Under the pieces are notes generated by a model. It had not been told where the DNA came from. It searched no databases and saw only the letters and a program-made list of their open reading frames with translations. From Polytrichum commune (taxonomy: Eukaryota; Streptophyta; Polytrichopsida; Polytrichales; Polytrichaceae): a stretch of DNA of 64,000 bases. Numbering within the stretch: position 1 is the first letter of the stretch; every line of letters begins with the position of its first letter. Position numbers and translations under genes: made by a program. Below are positions 35,378-47,570 of this stretch, in pieces. The stretch covers positions 37,649,554 to 37,713,553 of the forward strand of contig OX485803.1 in the NCBI GenBank assembly GCA_950295325.1, given 5' to 3'.

Positions 35378-35785
35378 CAAATGTTCACCCTCTATAAATG
35401 TTAACCCTCGGGAGTGGATCGAACTTTACATGTATAAAGGTGTTAACAGTTAACAATTATAAAATTACTTCTTTGAACAATATGCAAATCTTAACATGTC
35501 CTAACTATAAGCAATTGTGAAGAGTAATTGTGAGAGAATATCATACACAAAATTGCAAACCCAATCAAAACTTTATTCAATATCAAGTTTACAAATCATG
35601 GGTGAATTATGAATGTATTTCACTCGTTAACATTTATAGAGTCAAATTTACAAAGAAGGGAACACCGTTTTGTTAACAATTAACAGGTTTAACATTTATA
35701 GTGTGCAATATGTAGGGAGTAGAATAAAGTGAACGTTTGGAAATGGTTAACACTTATAGGTGTAACAGTAATAGAGGGTGGACTG
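35378..35785. mobile_element. pogo-like MITE
   Basis: The right end, read inward, is CAGTCCACCCTCTATTACTG, followed on the outside by TA. The left side has TTCACCCTCTATAAATG and TTAACCCTCGGG. The motif GTTAACATTTATA recurs inside (about 35625 and 35690). CAGT...CCCTC ends with a TA target fit pogo-type Tc1/mariner elements. The left terminus is degraded. A related end (ATCCACCCTCTATAAATG) is at 62840. Confidence 0.45.
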
Positions 35786-36069
35786 TATGTGGAGAATTTT
35801 TTTCGCCAACCTCCTTCATGTCACGTTCAAATAGTAAATATTATTTAATTTACCGTAATATAAAATATAGTACACCATTTTGGTAATTATAATTGTGACA
35901 TCATAGTGATGTAAGCCCTAATTTTGTATTTTATTTTAATATTTCTATGTTTCAAAAATCTATTAACTTTATGAATAGGGAAATGTTACTTTATTTCCAC
36001 GGTAATAGAGTCCATAACTCTCCAAAGTTTCTAAAAATAGTTCAACATTTTTCCCTCAATCCCGCGGTT

Positions 36070-36259
36070 ATAGGTGCAATTTCTCTCTCATTTCATGTCT
36101 CAAATTGAGTTCTCCGCTCTTCGGTCTTCGCTCTCCGCTTTCCGCTCTCCGCTCTCCGCTCGCATACTAACTTTCCCCCTTACGAAAGCTTTGCCGCCTC
36201 GACTAGGCGCCGCTCCCTCCGAGTACGAGCAAGCTAGACGCTGGCGCGAGCTTCGCCTT
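36070..36259. mobile_element. Left part of a second TGACGT-repeat element, split by a solo LTR
   Basis: CTCTCCGCT-rich text (36110-36165) and CCCCCTTACGAAAGC match, inverted, the 5' side of the tnpA-like element at 19.1 kb. It resumes after the solo LTR at 37232. Confidence 0.5.
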
Positions 36260-37231
36260 TGTCGCGCACCTCTCCATGAGGAGTGCCCGAAACACCATGG
36301 GCACAAGGGGGACCCCGGAGTGACACCCGGGACTTGTGGCGCCGTTGGTGAGAGGGCCCAAGTGATCCTAGTGTGGGTGAGGGCCCCGGCGTTGGGAACG
36401 CCTCCCACCCACGAAGACTAGGAGGCACAAGGGTAAGGCCATGAGTTATGCGTAGCTCATGGCGTGGTGATTCTAGGAAGCTCAAGAACACCTCAATCGG
36501 AGGTGTGAGCTAGGAGTTATGGCCATTTGAGTGGGGCGCTGTCCCGGGACAGCGCCCTGGTACAGCAGTGCCTGGGAGTGATTCCCGGGACTGCCAAGGT
36601 TCAAACAGGCATAACTTCCTCACCACTTGCCCGAATGGGGCAAGTGAGGAGTCCATCAACATCTACGTGAAGCGTACATGAAGATGAAGTGGTTGGTTGT
36701 TATGATCAGACATCATACAAGGAAGTTATGATGGTCTGAAGCTGCTGGGGGGTTCTAGGTCCAGCAGCTAAAGGAAAATGTCCACTTGGCCCCAACTCTT
36801 GGTAGAGAGACAAGAGGTTGGTTGACGGTGGGGTAGGGGCCCCGCGTGAAGTCCTAGAGGCTTATATGGGTGAGGTGGTGTGGCCTCACCCACCCGAGGC
36901 CGAACGGCACGACCTCCATGGGCATTGGCCCAATGTGAGGCCATAGTTGCCTAGTATGCTTCGGGTTGTTGTAGTGTTGCTCCGGCAACGCGATGATCAA
37001 CGTGGGATTGGACTTCCATGGATGGAAGTCCACATCTAGGAATGGGTTACCGATTAAGGGGTGAGTCCCGAAAGTAAAGTAGGAGGGTTGGTTCCCTCCT
37101 ATGAACTATATGGTCCGGGGTAGGAGGAGCTAACCATTGGCATGGCGGAATGCGAATGGTTAGCGCTCGTAACCTTTGCTAGAATTGAAAATTGGCAAGA
37201 TTGTCAAGGGGGGCTAGCAAGGGTTGCGACA
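36260..37231 (+). mobile_element. Solo LTR of the gypsy family
   Basis: Starts TGTCGCGCACC and ends GGTTGCGACA, 972 bp, an inverted copy of the LTRs at 47893 and 53978. The flanks GCCTT (36255-36259) and GCCTC (37232-37236) are a 5-bp duplication with one mismatch. No internal region, so a product of LTR-LTR recombination. Frames such as 36074-36421 run partly through it and are not genes. Confidence 0.9.
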
Positions 37232-37745
37232 GCCTCGGCTGGAAGTCCGACTCCACATCATCCGATCACCGCCTTCTCGCACTTGTCTTCACCGTTGGAG
37301 CAGCGGAGGACTTGATAGAAGAAACCGCGCGCGAAGGAAACAGGCCGCTCACAAAGTTTCCTTCAAATCGTGCCTCCTTCAATCGCAACGCCACCTCCCT
37401 CATGTTTGCCGCGACCCTTGCATCACGCAGCAGCTCGTAGGGAGGAGTGACAGCATCCGCCTCCATATCTGCATGGATCCACATGATGAAAGGGCAATCC
37501 GGCTGCCATAAGTGATCTCGAGTTGGTGACCCTATAAGCGTGCGCCAGTTAAATCACCCGGCGGTGATAAGGTACATGTCCCCTACTTCCGCGGAAATTC
37601 AGAACACCACTATATTTAGAAATTACTCCTTAAATGCTAAATAGTGTTTACCAACGTCATGCATAACAATACAACGTCACTTGGAGCGCGGTGTAACGTC
37701 AACTGAAGCGCAATTTCTACATTAACGTGGAAGGCAACTTCTATT
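37232..37745. mobile_element. Right part of the split TGACGT-repeat element
   Basis: A minus-strand stretch (37484-37266) could encode VAANMREVALRLKEARFEGN, a plausible exon remnant. 37650-37745 has AACGTCACTTGGAGCGC and AACGTCAACTGAAGCGC, the same repeat words as 17.3-17.7 kb. Confidence 0.4.
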
Positions 37746-38369
37746 AGTTAATAACAAAAATATTTGCTCCAAGCCACGCCAAGCCACGCCACGCCACGCC
37801 GCGCCGCTCCTGCTCCAGCTCCTTCTCCTTCTTCGTCTTTTTTTTCCTTTATTTCTGCTCATTGGGGTTTGGACAAGGGTTATGGGACCGGCCTAGGGTG
37901 GGGGGTGGACCGGGGGCAGTGGAGAAATTGTCTGGGGAGGTCGGCCACAGTCTTCAACTTTTTGGACATTTTGGAGGAGAATAAAGCTGACAAACTAGAT
38001 TTACAGGTACAACATCATTGATGGTGAAAATTATATATGACAGTCACCCGCTTGCTGCAACATTCAATCTTGCAAATTTAGGCTCAGCCACAGTCAAAAT
38101 GCCAACAAGCAAATCTTCAAGGGGCCTGTGATGCTTGGATGCCAATTTCAGAATTACATATAGAGGTAGACCAACACAAAAATGAAGCAACATCATAATC
38201 TACACCGCTGGCAACATCAGAGCCATCTCTTCTCTTCTTTTTCTTGCAAGTTTCTCCTACTACTGTGGGTTTCTTGGTTGAGCCTCAAAGGAGAAAGACC
38301 AGGAAAGTCTATTGTCCTGCAAATTTTATCAGCTCGGCTAATCTCAAAGACCTGCGGGTTAAATGACAA
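37746..38369. other. Spacer with CCACG microsatellite
   Basis: No gene recognised. A short (CCACG)n-like run lies at about 37771-37808, followed by C/T-rich text. Confidence 0.4.
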
Positions 38370-38413
38370 TGCAGGTACGGGTGGAAGCATCCTTGGGTGG
38401 ATCCTCTAGGAAC
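38370..38413 (+). repeat. Left 44-bp terminal inverted repeat
   Basis: TGCAGGTACGGGTGGAAGC, then ATCCTTGGGTGGATCC and on to AGGAAC. Pairs with 62631-62674 (mismatches at positions 5, 15, 32 and 36). Confidence 0.75.
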
Positions 38414-39089
38414 GTCACACTCAAATTTCACTTGACAGGGTAAGTTTTAGGAAACTTGTTTTCAATCTTAAGTGATTGTTTTTTTCCTTATGAACACATT
38501 CTAAGGTCAATTAGGTTTAGGTGTAGCCATTCATATAAAAGACTAAGAAAAAACCATGTGTTTTCAACCTTGAGAGGGTTGTTAGCAAAGAATTTCAGGA
38601 ATGAACTGTGTATACTTATAACTTTAGGAATCAAGTAGGAATGCAAAATAATATCAATTGTTGTTGGTTTTATTTTTGCATGGTAACCTCTGAATGTAAT
38701 AATGCTACCTACTCATTATTTGCAAAAAATAGATCTATACTCTGGAGGTAGGGTCACTTGACCTCTAGGAACACAGCTTTCCGGGGGCAACATCATTAAG
38801 GACACCTGCATTGATTTTTTTTGTGTTTTAGCTCATCCCAAAGCTACTATTCGGCATCTTCTAGTGAACCAGTGGGCCATTTATTGGAAAAAAAAACAAG
38901 CTGAACCCGCAAAGTGCCCTCCCTGTCAAATTTTCAGGAATCCCCGGAATTGCATAGGAAACCTTCTTTCCAAACGTTCCTACGGTGGTATTCCTGATTC
39001 CCACCTCTCACTTTTTGACCTTTAATTTTGAGCTGTCGGATTGAGAGCACTTTTCCTCACAGTCACTAGATCATTAACGAATTGATAAG

Positions 39090-39539
39090 ATGGAGTTAGC
39101 GATAGTTCTGACTCCTACTTTGCTGAGAGAATGTTTTGCCGCCGATTTTCTAAAGTTGCTAAGTGATGTTTGCCGCCTTTCACTTGGCGGCTATGGTGGT
39201 TTGAGCTTGGGAAGCTCCAACACAGTGGGTAGTGCCAAAACGTGCAGCATTAGACTGAAGTGGGTTGTCATGGGATTTGAAAGACCGAGGCAGGTTTTGG
39301 GTGTAAAACACTCCCAGACACTCATTACAGATTTCTTCAAGGGTTCGAATGTAAAGCATGAAGAGGGAGTCTCATCTGAGAGTGTTTCATCTTGCGAATG
39401 CACTGGCTCATCGGCACCTTCTAATTCTTCCTCGTCTTCTCAGAGTATCCATAGAACTCCACTCTCCAAAATTTCTCCTCCTTGGTCATTTACATCAGCT
39501 TCTTCTTTGAGTCGTGTTAGTGAGACATGCATGTCATAG
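39090..39539 (+). CDS. ORF with PIP-box-like motif, upstream of the transposase
   Basis: A 149-residue open frame; no catalytic domain recognised. It contains QTLITDFF (about residues 80-87), which fits the PCNA-interacting consensus Q-x-x-(I/L/M)-x-x-F-F, followed by KGSNVKHEE. The rest is Ser-rich. It is in the same frame as the transposase ORF that begins at 39564, separated by two stops (TAG 39537-39539 and a second two codons later). It may therefore be the transposase's own N-terminus with nonsense changes, or a separate exon. Confidence 0.4.
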   Translation: MELAIVLTPTLLRECFAADFLKLLSDVCRLSLGGYGGLSLGSSNTVGSAKTCSIRLKWVVMGFERPRQVLGVKHSQTLITDFFKGSNVKHEEGVSSESVSSCECTGSSAPSNSSSSSQSIHRTPLSKISPPWSFTSASSLSRVSETCMS

Positions 39540-39563
39540 GGTTAGTCATTCACCTTCAATTAC

Positions 39564-42500
39564 ATGGCAAACCAACGGAATAGGAAAATGCCAGGTCAAG
39601 GTACACGAGAGCGGCTTGCCAGAGAATTAGAAGAGTCTAATAGAAGACAAGCTCAAAATGAATGGCAAAGACGGTGTAGACAGAGAAGGTCCGAAGGTCT
39701 GAGAGCTCTATGCGAGGAACTAGAGTCCCAAGGGTCTGAGGATAGCAACATTAATGTGGAGAGGTCAACGTCTAGGGTGGCAGAGAATTTTTCCCTTCAA
39801 TGGTATCAAGAAACATCTGGAAGGGGTCTCCAATATCAAAGGTCCTTGATTCCCAAAATATTGAAGCATGTTGTTTGGCAAAGTGTCCTCCCCAACTACT
39901 CTGAAATGGAGCATGCTTGGGAAGCTGTAGGGAATATAGCTAAGGGGTGGCAACAAATCAAAGGTTGTCACTCCAAGGATGATCAAAGGGCTAGGAATGT
40001 TATCATTCATATGGTTGCCAGTTTGAATACGAATATGAGGCAGACAAGCCTTCTCACTGGCATTCATAGGAGGAATTTCCATGTTGGGATAGTTAGGCGG
40101 TTGAGTTTAGATGCCCGTGTAGATCGTTCTTTGTGGGCTCTTTGTGGAAAATCAAAGCGCATAGATGCCACACCTTCAAAGGTTTGTGAACTCATTGTTG
40201 ACTTCTGGTGCCTTAATTCAAGGGTAAGTCCTAACAGAAAGGATGTTGTGAGGAAACGAATCGACAGTGGAATGTGGGAGACTCATGCAACCCACCACCT
40301 CATGGAATCTCAGGTACACCTTACCCATCATGGGGCTTCTCTGCATTTTTTTCTACAATGGATTGTGGTTTAGGGTGTTGTGCAAGGTTAAGCATGTTTT
40401 TTAGTGGTTCAGGGGGTTAGGCTTGTTTAGGAAATTAATCCTTAAGGCTTAAAGGAATTATCTGATTCCTATCATATTAGTATAGTTCCTGAGGGGCTCC
40501 CCTCATGCTTGGAACACTTCTATTTGGATCATTCCAGTGTGTTGGGTTCTAGGAATGTGCGCATAGTTTAGGTAAATTCCTTTAGATGCATAATTTTGGT
40601 TTCCAAGCGTTCAATCCATTCCTATGCTAGAGTTCCCATATCCCTCTTATGTGATATTGTTCATGGTGTAGTTGCAATGTTGTAAGGATTCTCTTATGAT
40701 TCCTATCCTTTATTCCTGTGATTCTTAGTGATTAACCTCAATCCTGATGATTCCTACTTCCTGCATATATCTTTCCTGATGATTCCTACCTCATGTATAT
40801 ATGTTTCCTGATGATATTTATGTGTCCTGATGATTCCTACCTCATGTATATATGTTTCCTGATGATATTTATGTGTCCTGTCAATTCACGTCTTTCTTGC
40901 TCTGTCCAGTTCCTTAATGCAATATTTCCTGATGATACACCCTAGTCCTGATGATTCCTTCTCCTCAGTTCATGTTCCTTGATGTAGTTATTGAATTCAT
41001 AAATGTTTTTTATACTGAGAATATGTATTAATATTTTGGAAACTGCCCATGTTTTGCAGCTTTCTTTGTACACTTGATTCAAAGAGGAACATCCAAATGT
41101 GGAAGTTGGCCTACGCATATTTGAGTCATTGAAGCCTTGGTATGTGAAGAGGCTGCAAGAATTCAATTCTTGTTGCTGCCGCTATCATGTGCAGATGGCA
41201 GAATTGAAAGATGGCTTCAACAACATGAGACGAAGAATCTTGCACCAATCATGTGATTGTGGTTGTGTTGTTTGTGGTGCACGTGGCCCCGGAACACCGT
41301 GTTGGGCTCCTTTATCTACAGTTGAGGGTGTGAGGGCCATGTGTGATCTGGTGCTTTGCTCAAAACTAGAGTCCATGGACTTCCACAAGCTTCAGTGCAT
41401 TAGAGGGAATTGTCCTGACTGTGGTGTGTGGAAATTGCAATTGTGTCCTCATGAGGTGGACCCCAATAGCACAACACTGATTCCTTGGAGGAAGTTTGAG
41501 AATGTTTTTGTAGGCCAAAATTCTGAAGGTGGTGATCGGCATGCACTACGATTGGAGCACAAGACCACTCCTCCTTCCGAATTCATATCATTCCTTAAAC
41601 CCAAGCTTGCAGAGTTTCTGGCACACAATTTTGAGGCAAAATGGCAAGATGCTCAATTCAAATCTTGCCTTGAGATCTTGTCAGGTGACCAAATCCTATT
41701 TGTTATTGATTTTGCTGAAAACTATTCTTTAAATGGCAAAACGAAGTGCAATCCCAACATTGGCAGTCATTCCAGGTGACAATCCTTGTGCATATTACCT
41801 TCCGAATTGATACTGGTTGGGATGAAGTGGATGTTAGGGCCAAAATACTTACCGAGTATCATTTTTATGTGAGTGACGACAAAACCCACGATAATTTGTT
41901 TGTGCAATATTGTTTTGGTTTGCACTGGCTTTTTTTGATAGAATCAGGCCATGCAGTACCGGTGGAGCACATAGTTTTCTCTGATGGGTGCTCTTCTAAA
42001 TTTAAGTGCGCTAGGTCCCTTTATTTCGTGTCGCGCTATCCTACGCTAACCAGAAGTCCACACCTACCTAATGGATGTGCTATGCAATGGAATCATTTTG
42101 GTTCCGGGCACGGAAAGGGACGTTGGGATGGGCAGGAGCAACAATCAAACAAGCTCTTCGAGCAAAGCAGGTGAAACCTGATGGTATTAGGCTACACAAT
42201 GCTAGTGATGCTGTTGCTTACCTTAGGCAATATATGGGTCGGCAAAACGCCGGGTATTCCAATGTTCGTAGGGATGTGAAACGATACTTTTATGAAGTGG
42301 CCACCACTGATGTTATGCGTGCAGATCAATTTAATGCCCGCACAGTGGAGGGAACTAGATCATTTCACCAAGTTCGCAATGTAGGATTGGATATGATTTC
42401 CTTGCAGGTTCGGACCCTTTCGTGTTTCTGTAGCTTCTGTCAAGATGGAGGTGATGGCCCCTGTGACAATGCAGACTATGTGGAGCCTTATAGACTCATA

Positions 42501-43061
42501 AGGATTGAGCCTTGCAACATAGATGATGTTCGCGTGGATTTGGAACATGTTGATGTCATTGGGGAGGGTGACAGGGAGGCGATAGCTGCTTGCTTGGAAG
42601 TTGGGGATCATTTCGCGGTTGTTGCTGATGAAGGAAACTCCGAGGATTCCGATTTTTGGATTCTAATTACTGAAGAGACTCTTCATGCTGTTGAGGAAGA
42701 ATTCAAGGAAGATTGTTGGGGCCAAAAGGTGTACAAGGGAGAGCAAATTGTGGTAGGCAGGTATTACAAGCAAAAAGGAAGGAGTATGAGATCTTATGTT
42801 CTATGCGATGTTGGTCATGCTTATATCTACTCCCATTTAGTAATTGCAGCAAAGTTTGCAATGTTGCCGGCACGGCATCGACAAAAAGGTGGGAGGGAGG
42901 GGACACATGTACATGCAATCTATACTGAACCCACCTCTTTTTGTATGGGCATCTTCAAAGTTATGGTATTTTTTAAATTGTTTTTAAAGGTACTTATGTT
43001 ATGCAAAAGGGAATCATTCCATACGTGCATGCCTTTCATTTATCAACTACATGGCATGTGA
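39564..43061 (+). pseudogene. Broken transposase of unrecognised family
   Basis: Exon 1, 39564-40313, is Arg/Gln-rich then helical (donor CAG|GTACAC). The best acceptor is TTTGCAG|C at 41060, in phase, but TGA follows at 41075. The frame continues HPNVEVGLRIFESLKPWYVK, a Cys-rich zinc-type region (CDCGCVVCGARGPGTPC, then CIRGNCPDCGVWKLQLC), and a DDE-like core with ILFVIDFAENYSL, HIVFSDGCSSKFKCARSLYF and FGSGHGKGRWDG. One-base deletions break it near 41740 and near 42137; the frame then runs AGATIKQALRAKQV and on to about 42820. VIDFAEN, FSDG...K and GHGKG..DG look like catalytic-site blocks of a DDE transposase; I do not recognise the superfamily. Inactive: one stop and two frameshifts. Confidence 0.65.
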
Positions 43062-44530
43062 TTGTTTGCACACAACTTTTTAGCATGATGGGACAGGGGG
43101 AGTGTGGGGCATTGGAGGTTATTTTCTAATAATTCCTTGTGGTTGGTGGATAGGTGTACACGCTCCCTGCAGCTGCTCATGAACTCATAGAAGCAAGGCT
43201 TAGTGCAACTTAAGACATTCACCTGACATTGTAGAATTTCTAGCTAGGGTGATGTGTACATCTGAAGTGCATGATCATTTCCACCCTGAGTGCACTTGTG
43301 CCTCTTGTACCAGATATATTATCACATTTAAATGTGCCACCATCGCACTGGTGGGTTTTTTTTTCCAAGTGAAAATCATGTCATTTTTGTTGCTTGAATG
43401 TGGCCATGGGTTAGGTTGATAGTTTTATGTGCCCTTCTTAGACCTATTATGCTTAGGCAGTCAATGATTGGTGCAAAATTGTGACCGTGTTTTTTTTTCC
43501 GTGGATACTGGTTTAGGCTCTTACCCAAGCTGGGTTTACTTTATGCCCTCCCTCGCTCCCTCTTTTGGATGTGTTTCTTTAGCAACTTCTCAGTACCATG
43601 GTCCGAAAAGTTTTTGAAGTTATTGAGGTTAAGGGTTACCTGGGAGTTTTGAACTTAAAAGTTTGGTCTCGCAATAATGTGTCACAGTATCAACCTGTTA
43701 TGCCCAAAAACCTCCCCGATCACTGGCCACTACTAGAGTAGCAACTTTGACATCCCACACATGTGGACATTATACAACACAGTTGTGAGCCCAGAATTTA
43801 AGGTTTGTGCAGACTCAGGAGGACAATTGACACAATCTAGACAAGCAAAACTGTCATTTTTCCCTGACATACAGTATTGATATCATGTATGATCTATGCC
43901 TCCGGTTTTCTCTTTTTCTGACCACATGATGCATTCTTGGGAATCAATTGTATTTCCTATGAAATTACAGACTTCATAGTATGAAGGCTCCATGAATCTC
44001 AAGGAATTTGATGACCGGAGGTTACAAGAAAACTGTACACTCTGAATTAAGCTGCCAAAACTAAAACTTTGACAACTGTTAGATTCTAGAGTCTAAGCTT
44101 CACTTTGGTAGGTAGGAGGATTTGACATCATGTGTAAACCAACTGGATAAGAGACAAGAGAATGCCTTTGTCATATACCCTGATCCGTATATATATATAA
44201 CCTATATACACCTCTATGTACTCATAACATTATTAAGATCCATAACAATGTTTTGTGGGAATGAAAATATTTTGTAAAATATTCCCCACATTCAGTTTGA
44301 ATATGAAGAATATTCCACCAAATACTGTCAGTCCCGGATAACACTATTATGGATCTGAACAATGCTATGCTCTTGCACAACATCAACAAACATTACTTAT
44401 ACTTATATTTATTTTTTAACAATTAATGACTCTCGGGCTAAATTTTTGACAATACTGTTGGTATTGTAACATTACTTAGAACCTTGACCCCCAATCTCTA
44501 CAAGAGATTCAATGGTTCATCAACATATTA
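43062..44530. other. Gene-free stretch within the large element
   Basis: No gene seen. Mixed AT-rich sequence between the transposase remnant and the pogo/Tigger copy; includes a (TA)n-like run near 44190. Confidence 0.4.
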
Positions 44531-45632
44531 CAGTCTAACCTCGTTAGTACGACACTCGTTTAAACGACACCCTCGATATTACGACACATTTTTGCGCGAC
44601 CAAACTTTTTAGTTCAAAACTCCCTCTTTTATACGACTACGACACTCAATAATACGACATTTAGAGCCTGTATTTTGTCATATTAAAGAGGGAATAAATG
44701 CTGAAATTCTTTTCATCCATGTCATGTACAACTAGAATACATCCATTTTCACTTGGGAACTACTTGAGAACTTCACTTATCAATGAGAACTTAATGATAA
44801 TTAGGGTTACTAGTGTAGAATGGACATGGTTAGGGTTAGAGTGACCTCTTGCCTAGTATGTTGCCTTGTACATGGGTGAGATACTATCTCTTGTGCACTC
44901 TTGCATTCTTGCAGTCTCAAATTCAATTTTCTATAATCTCCAATACAATGGAATGTTGATTTTGCCCTAGTTGATGAAAGGGAGAATAATAAAATGCGAG
45001 AACAATCACATGAACTCGGTGCTATGATTTCAAAGTTGCGATTGGGGGATGATGAGATGTCATTTGAGACTTATATTTAGAGAGGAAGGGGGAGAGTTTA
45101 CAGAGCTACAATTGAGTATTGATGAGTTGGTGGATGCCGCTTTGGGAATCAATCATGCACGGGGCTTTGATCTCAATGTTGATTTGCATTCAGTAGATGT
45201 GGATGATGTTGCCCCACCTACAATAAAGCTTAGTGATGCTAAACATCATGCATCATTGTTGTCTAATTTCTTATTAGACAACTTTTTACATTTTGGTGTT
45301 AATGAAATTTTTAGTTTTCTAAAGCTAGTAGGGAATTTAGATAAGATGACAGTTGCTAACTTAGGTAGGCAAAACCAGAGATCTTTGAACTCTTATTTCA
45401 AGAGTTCTTGAAAAAAAATTGTATTCTTTTGGAGTTATCGGTTATTATTTCATACAATTTATATTGTTTAAACTCGTTGTATATGTTTTGAAGCTCATAT
45501 TTCTTATGTTTTTATAATCCCTCGATAGTACGACAATTTTAGGCCATTTGTCATATTAATGAGAAGACAACACCTAGATAATACGACCTTTTTTGCGTTT
45601 CCCAAAGGTGTCATACTAAAGAGGGAGAACAG
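44531..45632 (+). mobile_element. pogo/Tigger-type remnant
   Basis: The left end is CAGTCTAACCTCGTTAGTAC. The right end read inward is CTGTTCTCCCTCTTTAGTAT, so the inverted repeats are imperfect. TA flanks both sides (44529-44530 and 45633-45634), the Tc1/mariner target. GATAGTACGACA and AATACGAC words repeat near both ends. Only the C-terminal part of the transposase remains. Confidence 0.75.
45000..45411 (+). pseudogene. Tigger/pogo transposase C-terminal tail
   Basis: Reads DDEMSFETYI in one frame, then after a one-base slip REEGGEFTELQLSIDELVDA, ending GRQNQRSLNSYFKSS-stop. The plan (acidic, E-L-T/S-D/E-E-L-V, then Q-x-x-L-x-x-Y/F-F at the extreme C-terminus) is that of jerky/Tigger-type transposases. 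Their terminal PIP box contacts PCNA in pogo. The DDE core is deleted. Confidence 0.65.
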
Positions 45633-46094
45633 TACTCTAAAGCAAAATACTGTTGTCCTTAGAAAATTGAGAATTTCCCTTTCAACCCCTATTTGGTTTT
45701 CTTCAGTCAATATTTCAAATACACTTGTTACGCTTTCATAAAATGGTCTTAAAATTCTGGGTTTTGTTCTGACTCTTCTCTTCATCAACCAGGTATTAAG
45801 TTCTTCATCTAGATTATATAAGAATGCTTCAATTCCCTAAAGTTCCAACCTCGGACCAGTATTCATACCTTATATTGCACCGTACACACTAGCAAAAATT
45901 GGGACCAATTATGCAGCACAACACTTGTGATATCTACTCCCGTTCTAGATCCAACACATCCATGTCTATTGGGACTTCTGATAAAAATATATTTCAGTCC
46001 CTAACATGGTCACCGCGCTCCCGGTAAAAATGGCGTCGACTACCAACGTCACTCTTCTGCATCCATTTCATTCAAAACTTTAAGCACACAATTA

Positions 46095-46489
46095 GGGCCA
46101 GTTTACACTACGGTGGAGAAGTCCACCGGTAATGAAAAAAAGGGCGTTTCTTAATTGTGAATGGTCGAAAATGCAACTCTTGACCGGTGGGTGTTTACAC
46201 TAGGTGAAGAAAACAATGGGGGTGAACTTTTCTCATGGATGATAAAATGACATGGCCGCCTTACGTGGCGGCACTTTTTGGAGTTAGGCTTCTCCGGAGG
46301 AGAGTTTCTTGTCAGGCCTCAAGAGGCCGGACAAGAAACTCCTCCTCCGGAGAAGTCCAATTCAATAAGAAATATTTTATTGCCTTTAATTCTTCTCCGC
46401 AACATCCACCATTTGCCTCATATAACCATGTCTTGGCCAAGCATTCTTGACCGACCGGAGGCCTTCTCCACCGTAGTGTAAACCGGCCC
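46095..46489. mobile_element. Tourist-like MITE (395 bp)
   Basis: Terminal inverted repeats of about 27 bp start GGGCC(A/G)GTTTACACTACG and continue GTGGAGAAG. TTA flanks both sides (46092-46094 and 46490-46492), the PIF/Harbinger target. No coding capacity. Confidence 0.9.
46289..46355. repeat. Long hairpin nested in the Tourist MITE
   Basis: Two arms of about 32 bp (CTTCTCCGGAGGAG..., then GTTTCTTGTC(A/C)GGCCTC) face each other with almost no loop. They differ by one base change and a small indel. Confidence 0.85.
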
Positions 46490-47126
46490 TTAGTACAACA
46501 TGAGTAGCACATCCCATCCTAGGCCATAGCCATTGAATTCCTCGTAGTTTTCAGAGTCCATATGAATATCTTAATGGATTATCAGAGAGGATGTTTTCTT
46601 TCTTCATCATATACGCCTCTCCAATTATGTTGATTATTAAACTTAAGATAGTTAATAAATATGAAGCACGTATTTCAAGTTTTTTTTTAATATATATAAG
46701 TGTTATTTGTGTCCATTCGTAGATCCACATCTTAACATGTATCACTTGATAGTATACATGTGTTTGATTAAGATAAGTAACCGAATGTTTAAGATAAGTA
46801 GGGTTTGCTTTCATTAAGGTGAGAGCCTTACATGGTCACTCTTCTCAATTCTCGATGAGCTGACTTTTCAATGCTTTATGAAAAACTTGAACTTCATCTT
46901 TTCATAGGCTTTAGGGGTCAACATCTTCCTCATTGCTTTGTGTCACCAAAAAGCCTCCACCCTTCAATTTCATCCTAGCCCGAATGGAGAAGTTTATAAT
47001 GACATGTAAAGATTTCTTTCTTTGTAACACAATGTATGATTCCAATCTATCGTTGGAATATACGCAACTTAGCCAAGTCTATACTATGTCTTCTTACACT
47101 CCTTAATCTCGAAGTTTGGAAGTTTG

Positions 47127-47570
47127 GAAGTTTGGACATAGTTTCGGTTTTTTGGCTCTCAAAAATTCATATGAAGTCCAAAAAATGAGTTCTTGGTATC
47201 CATGGATAGGTAATGAAATCCTCTACATGAATATGCAATAATATTTCTATTGCCACAAAGTATATGGTCGCAATTCTACGCTGTTCCCTTTGAACCTACA
47301 CTTTTTCACTAGTTTTTGGAAGTTTGGACATAGTCTCGGTTTTTTGGCTCTCAAAAATTCATATGAAGTCCAAAAAATGAGTTCTTGGTATCCATGGATA
47401 GGTAATGAAGTCCTCTACATGAATATGCAATAATATTTCTACTGCCACAAAGTATATGGTCGCAATTCTACGCTGTTCCCTTTGAATCTACATTTTTTTA
47501 CTAGTTTTTGGAAGTTTGGACATAGTCTCGGTTTTTTGGCTCTCAAAAATTCATATGAAGTCCAACAAAA
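47127..47570. repeat. 192-bp tandem array in element C
   Basis: TTTGGACATAGT words at 47134, 47326 and 47518 are spaced exactly 192 bp: two full units and part of a third. Same unit as in element A. Confidence 0.9.

Noticed and set aside
36074-36491. ORFs in the solo LTR, repeated at 48633-49149 and 54718-55049
   Set aside because: They recur in each LTR copy in both strands, with no domain or start context; LTR sequence explains them.
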